A program made the position numbers and the translations under genes. The notes beneath the pieces are model-generated. The model saw only the letters and a program-made list of their open reading frames with translations. It ran no database searches and was not told the DNA's origin. A stretch of 39,474 bases of DNA from a virus: positions 1 to 39,474 of the IMG/VR virus record IMGVR_UViG_3300042503_000840, one strand, 5' to 3'. Every line of letters starts with the position of its first letter. Position 1 is the stretch's first letter. This document shows positions 24,721 to 31,393 of this stretch, one piece after another.

Positions 24721-24782
24721 CGTGGCCTGTTTTCCCTAAGCGTTCCTTTATGCTGCGCTGCAACACCTACGCGCGTACGCCC

Positions 24783-24824
24783 GCGGGCGTATGCGGGCGT
24801 ATGCGGGCGCGTGCGGGCGCGGGC
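24783..24824 (+). repeat. GCGGGCG short tandem repeats
   Basis: Right of the minisatellite, GCGGGCGTAT occurs twice in tandem, followed by GCGGGCGCGT variants. It is GC-rich and probably non-coding. It lies between the shared motif at 24729-24762 and the 26-bp iterons at 24862. Confidence 0.6.
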
Positions 24825-24861
24825 GCGAGGCACCACATACCCCACCAGACCATCAAAAAGG

Positions 24862-24913
24862 CCAAGGCAAATTTCCAGAAATTTTGACCAAGGCAAAAAC
24901 CCAGAAATTTTGG
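24862..24913 (+). repeat. Two tandem 26-bp iterons
   Basis: CCAAGGCAA-(4 nt)-CCAGAAATTTTG occurs twice back to back (24862-24887 and 24888-24913), differing mainly in the four-base spacer. They lie in the AT-rich end of the gene-free stretch, 47 bp before the 89-aa gene. Tandem iterons next to AT-rich DNA are a common feature of replication origins and of operators; either is possible. Confidence 0.65.
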
Positions 24914-24959
24914 AAATATCTACAATCAAAACCGCTGCACTTTTTACCCAAGGACTTTC

Positions 24960-25229
24960 ATGGACTACCTCAAAGGCTTTGCCACCATCCACTTGGACGC
25001 AAACCCACTAGACTATTGCACGAGCATCCCCGCTACTGCCAAGTGCTTAGGGGTCATCACGATGGGGTCAACCGCCCCCGGCGCTCTGCTCTACTTCCCC
25101 ACCCCCATCACCGACAACCGAGGCGACACCTACCCCTTCCAACTCCGCGCCTTGGTGGGCGACACCATGTACCGCTTACCGATGAGCAAAGTGCTCAAAG
25201 CGCTGCGCGAGGCGGGCGTGGAAATTTAA
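24960..25229 (+). CDS. Hypothetical protein, 89 aa
   Basis: Starts at ATG 24960 after AAGGA. The product (LDYCTSIPATAKCLGVITMGSTAPGALLYFPTPITDNRGDTYPFQLRALVGDTMYRLPMSKVLKALREAGVEI) has a mixed beta/alpha pattern, no membrane span, and codon use like the other cytoplasmic genes rather than the GC-rich array before it. Its last four bases overlap the stop of the opposite-strand Cys protein gene, so the two are convergent. It could be a small regulator or inhibitor. I do not recognise it. Confidence 0.55.
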   Translation: MDYLKGFATIHLDANPLDYCTSIPATAKCLGVITMGSTAPGALLYFPTPITDNRGDTYPFQLRALVGDTMYRLPMSKVLKALREAGVEI

Positions 25230-25573
25230 CGGAAGTGTTTGAGGTGCGCCCACACCATTTCGTTTCTGATTTTTGGGGAGCCACCGCCAAGTTTATGCTT
25301 ACCGCACCTTGGCACTCTTTGCGGTAGGTACTCAAGCGGGGGTCCCGTCATATCGTAGGTGTCCTGCGCACAAACTTCACAGACACTTCGCCATATTCGA
25401 TACGTTCTAGTTTTCTTATCTTTGCACGTGTGCGTGGTCACACCCAAATCTAACCAGTGGTATTGCACCGCCCCCTTCTCTGGGTGTAGAGCCGCTACCG
25501 AAACTTGCCGGGGCGCGGCGGGCGACCCGTGTAAAGTTTTACCAGCCTCATTTTCTATCTCTTTTTGCAACAT
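25226..25573 (-). CDS. Small Cys/His protein downstream of the primase gene, 115 aa
   Basis: Last gene of the leftward primase block. Possible metal ligands are C50, C65-x2-C68 and C90-x2-H93, suggesting a zinc-binding fold; the sequence is otherwise basic and of unknown family. The ATG lies inside a TTGCAACAT repeat (25565-25573 on the plus strand), one of about seven in the 170 bp upstream, so the protein or its promoter may be controlled through these sites. It could be autoregulated or bind the repeats as an initiator. Function unknown. Confidence 0.6.
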   Translation of the reverse strand: MLQKEIENEAGKTLHGSPAAPRQVSVAALHPEKGAVQYHWLDLGVTTHTCKDKKTRTYRIWRSVCEVCAQDTYDMTGPPLEYLPQRVPRCGKHKLGGGSPKIRNEMVWAHLKHFR

Positions 25574-25737
25574 AACCTTTTCCTAATTTTTATTTAACTT
25601 TCAATGCAACAATCGGTGCATTCACTTGCAACATACGGGGCACCCCTAAAAGGTGCACCCGTTTTATGTTGCAAATCAATGACTTATGCCGGAAGTGCAA
25701 CATTGCAATGTTGCAACCCAATGTTGCAATGTTGCAT
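25565..25737. repeat. Array of TTGCAACAT/ATGTTGCAA repeats with a 20-bp palindrome
   Basis: ATGTTGCAA or its complement occurs at 25565-25573, 25626-25634, 25666-25674, 25708-25716 and 25721-25729, with near copies at 25604-25612, 25695-25703 and 25729-25737. TGCAACATTGCAATGTTGCA (25696-25715) is a perfect 20-bp palindrome. Together they fill the gap between the primase gene end and the Cys-protein start. They look like binding sites for one DNA-binding protein, for replication initiation or repression. Confidence 0.75.
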
Positions 25738-25774
25738 ATCAACTTGTAATTATTTGCAAGTAATTTAATGCAAA

Positions 25775-27790
25775 TCACACCCCCTCCCCGCCCTCAATAA
25801 CCAAGTCAATACACCCATCAACCACCTTGAAGTACCCCTCAGTGCACAGTTCCGTAACCGCCCTTTTGACCACTTGCTTGCGGGTATCGCGCTTGCCCTC
25901 AACCTTCGGCATCCCCGCCACAATCTCATCCACGATGGCCTCTGGTTCGATGCCCGTGTTCTGGCCCAACGATGTGACGTGGTTGTAGATTTTTAAGCGC
26001 AGGCCCGTGAGGGGCTTAGAACCTTTTGCCTCATCGGCTGTGGGTGGCTCCACTACGCGACACACGGCTGAACTAATGACATTCAGATCAGCGTCCACGC
26101 CAAGCTCGACACCCTCCAAGCTGAAAAAGAACTGTTGACCGTCCTCACCGTCTTTGCTCTTGGATACCGTCAAACAGCGCACAAGGCCGTGGTCATCAGC
26201 ACGCGCAACTTCCAGTTCCACGTCCATCGCAGCCTTCATGCCCGACCAGCCACGAGCGCCACGCGTGGCATCCTTGCCTGAGTGGTGGATAATCAGAACC
26301 AAGGCCCCTGTGGATTTAGCGAGGCGCGTGGCTAGATCGAGCGCCACACCCATCTCTTTGGATTGCTCATCCGCGTCTGGTGTCACACGGGATAACGTAT
26401 CCAGCACGATGAGTCCCATCGGGATGCCTGTGGCTTGTATCCGCGCATCAATTGCGGCCTTCACACGCCGGACTTCTTCCACGTCCATGAAGTCAGGCGC
26501 ACCGTCAATGACACCGAACCATGGCGCAATGTCAGCCATATCGACGTTGTGGTGTTGCGCGTAGGCTTTCACGCGCTTGACGAACCCGCCTGCGCCCTCG
26601 GCAGCAACGTACGTGACACCGCACTGAGAGGTAGAAAGGCCGCGCCACTGAATCCCCCGGGCGTGCGCCATGCACATATCCAGCACGATGAACGACTTGC
26701 CGGAGCCACTGGCCCCATAGACCATACCCACGTGCTGCCGAGGTAAGACCCCGTACATGAGCCACTCAGGGATAGGACGTTGGGCGAACTCATCGGCTGG
26801 AATGATTTGGTAAGGAATACGGGGGGCGGCTGGTGTTGTTGACTCAAGCGGCTGGTCTAGTTCGCCCACCGACTGCGCCACCATCTTCTTGACTGTTGCC
26901 ATGGTCACAAGTTTGCCGCCCTCGCGCTTAAACGACTCCCAGACGCGCTCGATGGGCTGGCCCACGCCGTACTTAGTACCACCACGGCTCCATTCGTCCC
27001 AGAGGTTGAAACCTTCAAGAGACCCTGCTAATTCGTGGTGCAGAGCCATACCGACTTGCATCCACTTGTCGCGAGACATATCGGGATTTAATTGGGCCAG
27101 CATCGCACGTATGTCATCAGGCGCGACACCAACGATGGGTTGGTAGTCCATCAGCGCGTCACCCGTGCTCACTCCAGCACTCACCCGTCCAGGACCCAGA
27201 CGCGCAGCCACGAGCGCTTGCAACCTGTCTGTCACCGGAGCCACAAGGTCCGTGCAATCGAGCATCTCTGTATCAGGCGTGGGGCAACCCGTGAACGTCA
27301 CGTAGCCACGCGTGGAGAAAATTTCCACCCCATAAGGCTCACCGTGCGCGTCTTTAGCGTTGCCCATGGAAGGACCACGGTAAAAAGCACGGATGCCTGC
27401 GCCCGAAGGGCTGAACTCAGCATAGGTGCCCAGAATGATCTCTGCGACCTCGGGGTGGATCACACCGCCCTCAACACAGTTGTCGAAGTCAACGGCGACA
27501 ATGCCTGCACGCTCAACCAGTGCCAAGCCCACGCCATCATGGCCTCGGCGCGTGGCAGCAGCGCGGGCCTGCTCAAAGGTGGTGAGGCGGGCCAGATCAG
27601 CAGGAGCGCCCTGCTGCCCGGCTCTACGCGTACCATCAGGGTAATACGGCACCTTGCGTGGCTTGGCAGTGGGTGCATCGTTTGCGTCACGCTCGTACTT
27701 CCACGTGAGCCACAGCTTGCGCCCCCTGAGCCACGTGGGAGCGTCCACCCGCATCACGTGGGGCGATATAGTGTGCACGTTTGAACTCAT
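25775..27790 (-). CDS. PrimPol-RepA-type primase/helicase
   Basis: 671 aa. The N-terminal AEP primase-polymerase domain has D101-F-D103 (AVDFDN) as catalytic acids and the SPSGAGIR motif (127-134). Residues about 222-300 match the linker/PriCT-like region common in phage replication proteins. A RecA-type hexameric helicase (RepA-like) follows: Walker A GASGSGKS (359-366, K365), Walker B IVLDTLS (461-467) and HHSGKD (502-507). It should make primers and unwind DNA at the fork, partnering the family A polymerase made from the rightward operon. The ATG overlaps the upstream regulator stop (ATGA). Confidence 0.9.
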   Translation of the reverse strand: MSSNVHTISPHVMRVDAPTWLRGRKLWLTWKYERDANDAPTAKPRKVPYYPDGTRRAGQQGAPADLARLTTFEQARAAATRRGHDGVGLALVERAGIVAVDFDNCVEGGVIHPEVAEIILGTYAEFSPSGAGIRAFYRGPSMGNAKDAHGEPYGVEIFSTRGYVTFTGCPTPDTEMLDCTDLVAPVTDRLQALVAARLGPGRVSAGVSTGDALMDYQPIVGVAPDDIRAMLAQLNPDMSRDKWMQVGMALHHELAGSLEGFNLWDEWSRGGTKYGVGQPIERVWESFKREGGKLVTMATVKKMVAQSVGELDQPLESTTPAAPRIPYQIIPADEFAQRPIPEWLMYGVLPRQHVGMVYGASGSGKSFIVLDMCMAHARGIQWRGLSTSQCGVTYVAAEGAGGFVKRVKAYAQHHNVDMADIAPWFGVIDGAPDFMDVEEVRRVKAAIDARIQATGIPMGLIVLDTLSRVTPDADEQSKEMGVALDLATRLAKSTGALVLIIHHSGKDATRGARGWSGMKAAMDVELEVARADDHGLVRCLTVSKSKDGEDGQQFFFSLEGVELGVDADLNVISSAVCRVVEPPTADEAKGSKPLTGLRLKIYNHVTSLGQNTGIEPEAIVDEIVAGMPKVEGKRDTRKQVVKRAVTELCTEGYFKVVDGCIDLVIEGGEGV

Positions 27791-27999
27791 GCGGCCCTCC
27801 TGCCGCGCTTAGGCGTGCGGGTAATGTCATCGAGCAAGTGCGAGAGTTGGAGCGTGGTGGACCAGAAAGCGCCGCGCTGTTTGTTTGCATGAATACGATG
27901 AATCGTGGGCTGGGACACCCCGATGCGACGAGCGATTTCGCTCTGTGTGTAGCCCAGTTCGATGAGCTTATCCACCGCCTCTTTTGCCGAAACAATCAT
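27787..27999 (-). CDS. Cro-like helix-turn-helix regulator, 70 aa
   Basis: First gene of the leftward block. Residues about 13-36 form a helix-turn-helix (KLIELGYTQSEIARRIGVSQPTIHRIH). The remainder is basic and ends RTPKRGRRAA. Small HTH proteins transcribed divergently from a CI-type repressor usually act as Cro. AGGAG lies eight bases before the ATG, and a sigma-70-like promoter at 28038-28067 fits. Overlap with the primase start means regulator and replication protein are made together. Confidence 0.85.
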   Translation of the reverse strand: MIVSAKEAVDKLIELGYTQSEIARRIGVSQPTIHRIHANKQRGAFWSTTLQLSHLLDDITRTPKRGRRAA

Positions 28000-28037
28000 T
28001 GGTTAATCTCCTTTTTTATACCAATCGAGTAAACGGC

Positions 28038-28067
28038 TTTATACCATGACGAATAGAAAAGAGACAA
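28038..28067 (-). promoter_or_regulatory. Leftward sigma-70-type promoter candidate
   Basis: On the minus strand, -35 TTGTCT (28067-28062), an 18-bp spacer and -10 TATAAA (28043-28038). It would start a transcript near 28030 for the Cro-like/primase genes. TTTATACCA occurs twice (28015-28023 and 28038-28046) and may be an operator half-site. Confidence 0.55.
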
Positions 28068-28081
28068 TAAACAGACACTTT

Positions 28082-28157
28082 GGTTTAAACCCTACGATTG
28101 GCTTATACGTTAGCGTATAGATCGTGTATATTCGTATTTCTCAAGCTGTTTAAACAG
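28082..28157. promoter_or_regulatory. Candidate repressor operators
   Basis: Three palindromes lie in the divergent gap: GGTTTAAACC (28082-28091), TATACG-ttag-CGTATA (28104-28119) and CTGTTTAAACAG (28146-28157). The two outer ones share GTTTAAAC, also present as CGTTTAAACG at 21431-21440 in the late control region. These are likely sites for the CI-like or Cro-like proteins. Confidence 0.6.
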
Positions 28158-28182
28158 ACGAGTACTCTAGGAGGACCACACA

Positions 28183-28827
28183 ATGTCCAAAACCCTCGCA
28201 AGTAACATCCGCCATTTGATGACCTTGAATGACGTTAAGACTCCAAGTGAATTAGCTAGGCTCACAAAGATTGCCCAGCCCACGCTCTACCGCTGGATGG
28301 TGGAGGACGCACGAGAGCCACGGCACTCATCTTTAACACCGTTGGCGGACTTCTTTAACGTCACAGTGTTTGACCTGCTGGAGCGCAACCTAGAGACGGG
28401 CGATAAGGTCCAGATGAAGGCCTTTGTCACCGCACGGCGCGAAGTGCCACTCATGCGCATTAGCAAAGACGGTATGAAGGTCGAGGCTGCGGGCGAGAAC
28501 GATACCGTTCCAGCCATGAAAATCAAAGCCACCAGAGATATGTTCGCCATCACCGTGGTTGGGGACTCAATGGCCCCTTTCCTGCCGGGGGACTCAGTGG
28601 TAATACTCACCCCCAAACACGAAATAATCACTGGGAAAGGTATGAAAATCGTACTGGCCCGTGAGCCTGTAACCAAAGCGCTTGTGCTGCGCCGCTTGGA
28701 GCATGAGGGCGGGCACTGGTACCTGTTGCCTGAGAACGTAGTCTACGGAACCTCGTGTTTAGTGGAGGCACCGGACGTGCTTGGAACGGTGGTCGAAGCG
28801 CAAATCGTGCGCACTTTTGGTAATTAA
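28183..28827 (+). CDS. CI/LexA-like S24 phage repressor
   Basis: 214 aa with a strong AGGAGG (28169-28174). The N-terminal 65 residues contain a helix-turn-helix (TPSELARLTKIAQPTLYRWM). The C-terminal part is an S24 (LexA-type) domain with S129 in VVGDSMAPFLPGD and K165 in TKALVLRRL, 36 residues apart as expected for the Ser-Lys dyad. A possible Ala-Gly cleavage site is A103-G104 (AAGEND), though it is closer to S129 than usual. It should hold the lytic genes silent in a lysogen and be inactivated on DNA damage via RecA. The early operon lies downstream in the same direction. Confidence 0.9.
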   Translation: MSKTLASNIRHLMTLNDVKTPSELARLTKIAQPTLYRWMVEDAREPRHSSLTPLADFFNVTVFDLLERNLETGDKVQMKAFVTARREVPLMRISKDGMKVEAAGENDTVPAMKIKATRDMFAITVVGDSMAPFLPGDSVVILTPKHEIITGKGMKIVLAREPVTKALVLRRLEHEGGHWYLLPENVVYGTSCLVEAPDVLGTVVEAQIVRTFGN

Positions 28828-28868
28828 AAACGGCTATTTTTATAGGGACTTACCCTAATACTCTCCTA

Positions 28869-28884
28869 TGTGACATAAATCACA
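28869..28884. promoter_or_regulatory. CRP-type binding site
   Basis: TGTGACATAAATCACA matches TGTGA-N6-TCACA exactly on both half-sites. Its centre (28876.5) is about 67 bp upstream of the predicted start of the early transcript, a plausible activator distance. Host CRP/Vfr-type proteins would bind here; the host having one is inference. Confidence 0.65.
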
Positions 28885-28937
28885 AATGTAAAAATTAACC
28901 AATTAGTATTGTTTTACATTTATTCATGAAGTAGAAT
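28884..28937 (+). promoter_or_regulatory. Early rightward promoter with 10-bp inverted repeat
   Basis: -35 TTGTTT (28909-28914), a 17-bp spacer and -10 TAGAAT (28932-28937). AAATGTAAAA (28884-28893) and TTTTACATTT (28912-28921) form a perfect inverted repeat with an 18-bp spacer; the right arm covers the -35 region, so a bound protein would block the promoter. A CGGTGG/CCACCG hairpin follows in the leader (about 28945-28966). Confidence 0.6.
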
Positions 28938-28991
28938 TCTGTCTGCGGTGGTCAATTGAGTCCACCGTTGACGAGAACAGGATTCTTCAAA

Positions 28992-29192
28992 ATGAATAAA
29001 AATATGCGCTATCCACGCACTCGGCTAGAGGCGTTCCCGCAGTTCCCAGATGACACCTATCACTGTGCCGACACCACCCCTCATTGGGTACGTGTGGTAG
29101 GTCGTATCGCATTTGTCACCATCTCCCTGTCGTTAGGCGCTGCCGCAGGCTGTGGCCTGTTTGTCCTGTTCGTTGGAGGCACACTCCAATGA
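28992..29192 (+). CDS. Small membrane protein, first gene of early operon, 66 aa
   Basis: ATG at 28992 with AGGA nine bases upstream. About residues 34-60 (VVGRIAFVTISLSLGAAAGCGLFVLFVGG) form one membrane span; the N-terminal half is basic and polar. Its stop overlaps the next start (ATGA). Early phage membrane proteins often exclude other phages or alter the envelope, but nothing diagnostic is seen. I do not recognise it. Confidence 0.65.
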   Translation: MNKNMRYPRTRLEAFPQFPDDTYHCADTTPHWVRVVGRIAFVTISLSLGAAAGCGLFVLFVGGTLQ

Positions 29193-29551
29193 GTCTTGAG
29201 CAAGCGATTGAGCAAAACACCCGTGCTATTGCCGAACTGACACAGATTCTCCGCGCCCAGATGGCGCAAGTACCAGCCGCCCCCGTCCCTGCTCCCGTGC
29301 CCGCGCCTCTCTCAGAGATTGCGCCACTGCTCAACGAAGTGCCAGTGAACAACCCCGAGCCTCTGCCCGCCGAGTTGTTTGACGCGGACACCGTGCGCGA
29401 TGCGTTTATTGCGTTTGCACGCACCCATGGTCGTGCCGGACAACTTGAGGCGCTGGCGCAATTTGGCGTGGCGAAGTTGGGCGAACTGCCTGAGAGTTCT
29501 TACGGCGACATGATTCATTTTCTGAACAGCTATGGTGCGTCCAATGGTTGA
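29189..29551 (+). CDS. Early operon protein with Pro/Ala linker, 120 aa
   Basis: ATG at 29189, overlapping the preceding stop. Residues 1-28 are helical (LEQAIEQNTRAIAELTQILRAQM), probably a coiled coil. A PAPVPAPVPAP linker (about 32-45) follows, then a second helical domain to the end (DTVRDAFIAFARTHGRAGQLEALAQFGV). Two-domain helical proteins with flexible linkers often bridge partners; the position before the nuclease suggests a recombination or replication accessory. Not a family I can name. Confidence 0.6.
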   Translation: MSLEQAIEQNTRAIAELTQILRAQMAQVPAAPVPAPVPAPLSEIAPLLNEVPVNNPEPLPAELFDADTVRDAFIAFARTHGRAGQLEALAQFGVAKLGELPESSYGDMIHFLNSYGASNG

Positions 29552-30755
29552 GCAGGAAATTCTCCCCATCGCCCACGCTAAAAAGTACCCAGCTAGTGGC
29601 ACCGATATGTACATGGCCTGCGGGCAGTGGAAGTCGAGCAGCACCTCCAGCAAGTACGCTGCCGAAGGCACCGTGGCCCACGAGGTCGCCTCCATGTGTC
29701 TAGTACTCAAGCGCGATGCGGATTCATTTCTGGGCCAGACCTTCATCGTTGAGGGTTACGAGTTCATCGTGACCCGCGACATGGCAGCACACGTCCAGAA
29801 GTACATCGACTACGTAAGAGACGTTGCGGGCACGCGCACTTTGCTCGTAGAACAACGCTTACCGATCGGACACATCACGGGCGAGGCAGACGCACATGGC
29901 ACCACCGATGCAGTCGTGCTCGATGACCGCGAGATGATTGTGTGCGATTTGAAATTTGGCATGGGCGTATCGGTCTCCGCCGAGAACAACGGTCAGTTGA
30001 TGATGTACGCGCTCGGTGCGCTGGAAGAATTTGGTTTGGTCTGCGACCCTGAGCGCGTGCGCTTAGTCGTGCACCAGCCACGCATCGGTAACGTGAGCGA
30101 GTGGGTCGTATCAGTTGCGGACCTTAAAGCGTTTGGCGAACTGGTCCGTGCACGCACCGCTGAAATTGATGCGGGCGGAGTCGAGGCCGTTGCAGGCGAC
30201 AAGCAATGCCGCTGGTGCGCTCGTGCTGCCACGTGCGAGACCTTAGCCAATCGCGTTTTGACTTCCGTTGCAGATGACTTTGTGAACCTCGATGCGCCCA
30301 TCGCACCACAGCTTGAGTCATCCGTTGAGCGCGTCAAAGCCTCAGACGATGCGCACGTAGCGAACTGCTTTGCTGCCGTGGACTTAATCAAGCTCTGGGT
30401 CAAAGCGGTCGAAGATGAGGCCCGCACACGCTTACTCGCTGGCAACACCTTGCCCGGATTCAAACTCGTTGAAGGCAGACGCGGCAACCGCAAGTGGGCC
30501 AACGAGATGGAGGCCGAACTGGCGCTCAAAGCGATGCGCGTCAAGCACGAAGTTATGTACGACTACTCATTGATTAGCCCCGCCACGGTGGAGAAGCTAG
30601 TCAAGCAAAAAGTAATTGGTGAAAAGCGTTGGGCGAAGTTGTCCGCGCTGATTACTCAATCTGATGGTGCGCCAGTCGTGGCACCAGCAAGCGATAAGCG
30701 GCAAGCGATTGTCGTGGATGTAACGGGGGGTTTTGACTCCCTTCCAACTCTCTAA
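29544..30755 (+). CDS. DUF2800 / Cas4-like PD-(D/E)XK nuclease with likely Fe-S cluster
   Basis: 403 aa from ATG 29544, overlapping the previous gene by eight bases. Core motifs: H46 (AHE), D122 (TTDAVVL), D135-x-K137 (VCDLKFG) and Q151-x3-Y155 (QLMMY), the RecB/Cas4 pattern. C26 near the N-terminus plus C222, C225 and C231 near residue 225 match the one-plus-three cysteine arrangement of Fe-S nucleases such as Cas4 and AddB. It probably acts as a DNA exonuclease in phage recombination with the SSB-like protein next to it. The N-terminal ATG at 29532 is an alternative start. Confidence 0.8.
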   Translation: MVEQEILPIAHAKKYPASGTDMYMACGQWKSSSTSSKYAAEGTVAHEVASMCLVLKRDADSFLGQTFIVEGYEFIVTRDMAAHVQKYIDYVRDVAGTRTLLVEQRLPIGHITGEADAHGTTDAVVLDDREMIVCDLKFGMGVSVSAENNGQLMMYALGALEEFGLVCDPERVRLVVHQPRIGNVSEWVVSVADLKAFGELVRARTAEIDAGGVEAVAGDKQCRWCARAATCETLANRVLTSVADDFVNLDAPIAPQLESSVERVKASDDAHVANCFAAVDLIKLWVKAVEDEARTRLLAGNTLPGFKLVEGRRGNRKWANEMEAELALKAMRVKHEVMYDYSLISPATVEKLVKQKVIGEKRWAKLSALITQSDGAPVVAPASDKRQAIVVDVTGGFDSLPTL

Positions 30756-30771
30756 ACCTCAAAGGTAAATC

Positions 30772-31320
30772 ATGAAAACAAAATTGTTAAACGTCCGTCT
30801 GTCTTTCCCCGCAATCTTCTCGCCCAAAGTCTCTGACGATGGTAAGGCGAAGTATGGCGCAGCGTTCCTGTTCGCCGCAGGCTCCGATGCTTACAAAGCT
30901 GTCGAGGCCGCTATCGAAGAAACTGGCAAAGAAAAATGGGGTGCGAAATGGCCCGTGGTCAAGAAGTCGCTCACCGCAGGCCAGAAGTTGTGCTTGAAGG
31001 ATGGCGACACCAAGGCTCAGTACGCGGGCTACGAGGGCCAGTGGTTCATTAACTCATCGAACACACTCGCCCCACGCGTGGTAGACCGTGACGTGAGCAT
31101 CCAATTGACCGAGGCCAGTGGTCGCCCCTATGGCGGCTGTTACGTCAACGCGGTTGTGGATGTCTGGGCGCAGGACAACAAGTATGGTCAGCGCATTAAC
31201 GCGACTCTCATTGCGGTCCAGTTCGTCAAAGATGGCGACAGCTTTGGTGGCGGCGCACGTGCATCAGGCGATGAGTTTGAATCACTCGCCACCGCAGACG
31301 ATGCGGACGACTTGCTGTAA
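30772..31320 (+). CDS. DUF2815 single-stranded DNA-binding-like protein
   Basis: 182 aa. The pattern (KTKLLNVRLSFPAIFSPKVSDDGKAKYGAAFLF... then WFINSSNTLAPRVVDRD... then GCYVNAVVDVWAQ) is that of DUF2815, an OB-fold family regarded as phage ssDNA-binding proteins (like T7 gp2.5). The acidic C-terminus (ATADDADDLL) matches the tail through which SSBs contact partners. It lies next to the nuclease, the usual pair for single-strand annealing recombination, and near the polymerase gene. A terminator-like hairpin follows. Confidence 0.8.
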   Translation: MKTKLLNVRLSFPAIFSPKVSDDGKAKYGAAFLFAAGSDAYKAVEAAIEETGKEKWGAKWPVVKKSLTAGQKLCLKDGDTKAQYAGYEGQWFINSSNTLAPRVVDRDVSIQLTEASGRPYGGCYVNAVVDVWAQDNKYGQRINATLIAVQFVKDGDSFGGGARASGDEFESLATADDADDLL

Positions 31321-31327
31321 ATAAAAA

Positions 31328-31359
31328 ATGTCCCACCTGACTGCAATCGGGTGGGACAT
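31328..31359 (-). terminator. Terminator-like hairpin reading leftward
   Basis: ATGTCCCACC (31328-31337) and GGTGGGACAT (31350-31359) form a ten-pair stem. The plus strand has an A-run before it (31323-31328), so the T-run lies after the hairpin only on the minus strand, where it would be a rho-independent terminator. The genes here are rightward, so it would stop antisense transcripts, or act as a stability hairpin on the sense RNA. Confidence 0.6.
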
Positions 31360-31393
31360 CAACATCTCTAAAACTCTCAAACTGGAATATAGC

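Noticed and set aside
23632-25011. A 459-codon frame reading through the peptidase gene and the minisatellite, with collagen-like GPLGPLGPQG stretches
   Set aside because: It overlaps the peptidase, whose full catalytic set is intact in another frame; the collagen look comes from nine-base repeats that keep several frames open.
25565-25737. A CRISPR array
   Set aside because: Repeats are about nine bases, in both orientations, with irregular spacing and no cas genes nearby.
25590-25778. A 62-codon GTG-start frame overlapping the primase stop and running through the TTGCAACAT array
   Set aside because: It is made mostly of repeat DNA, gives a low-complexity product (CNIATLGCNIAML), and has no clear ribosome site.
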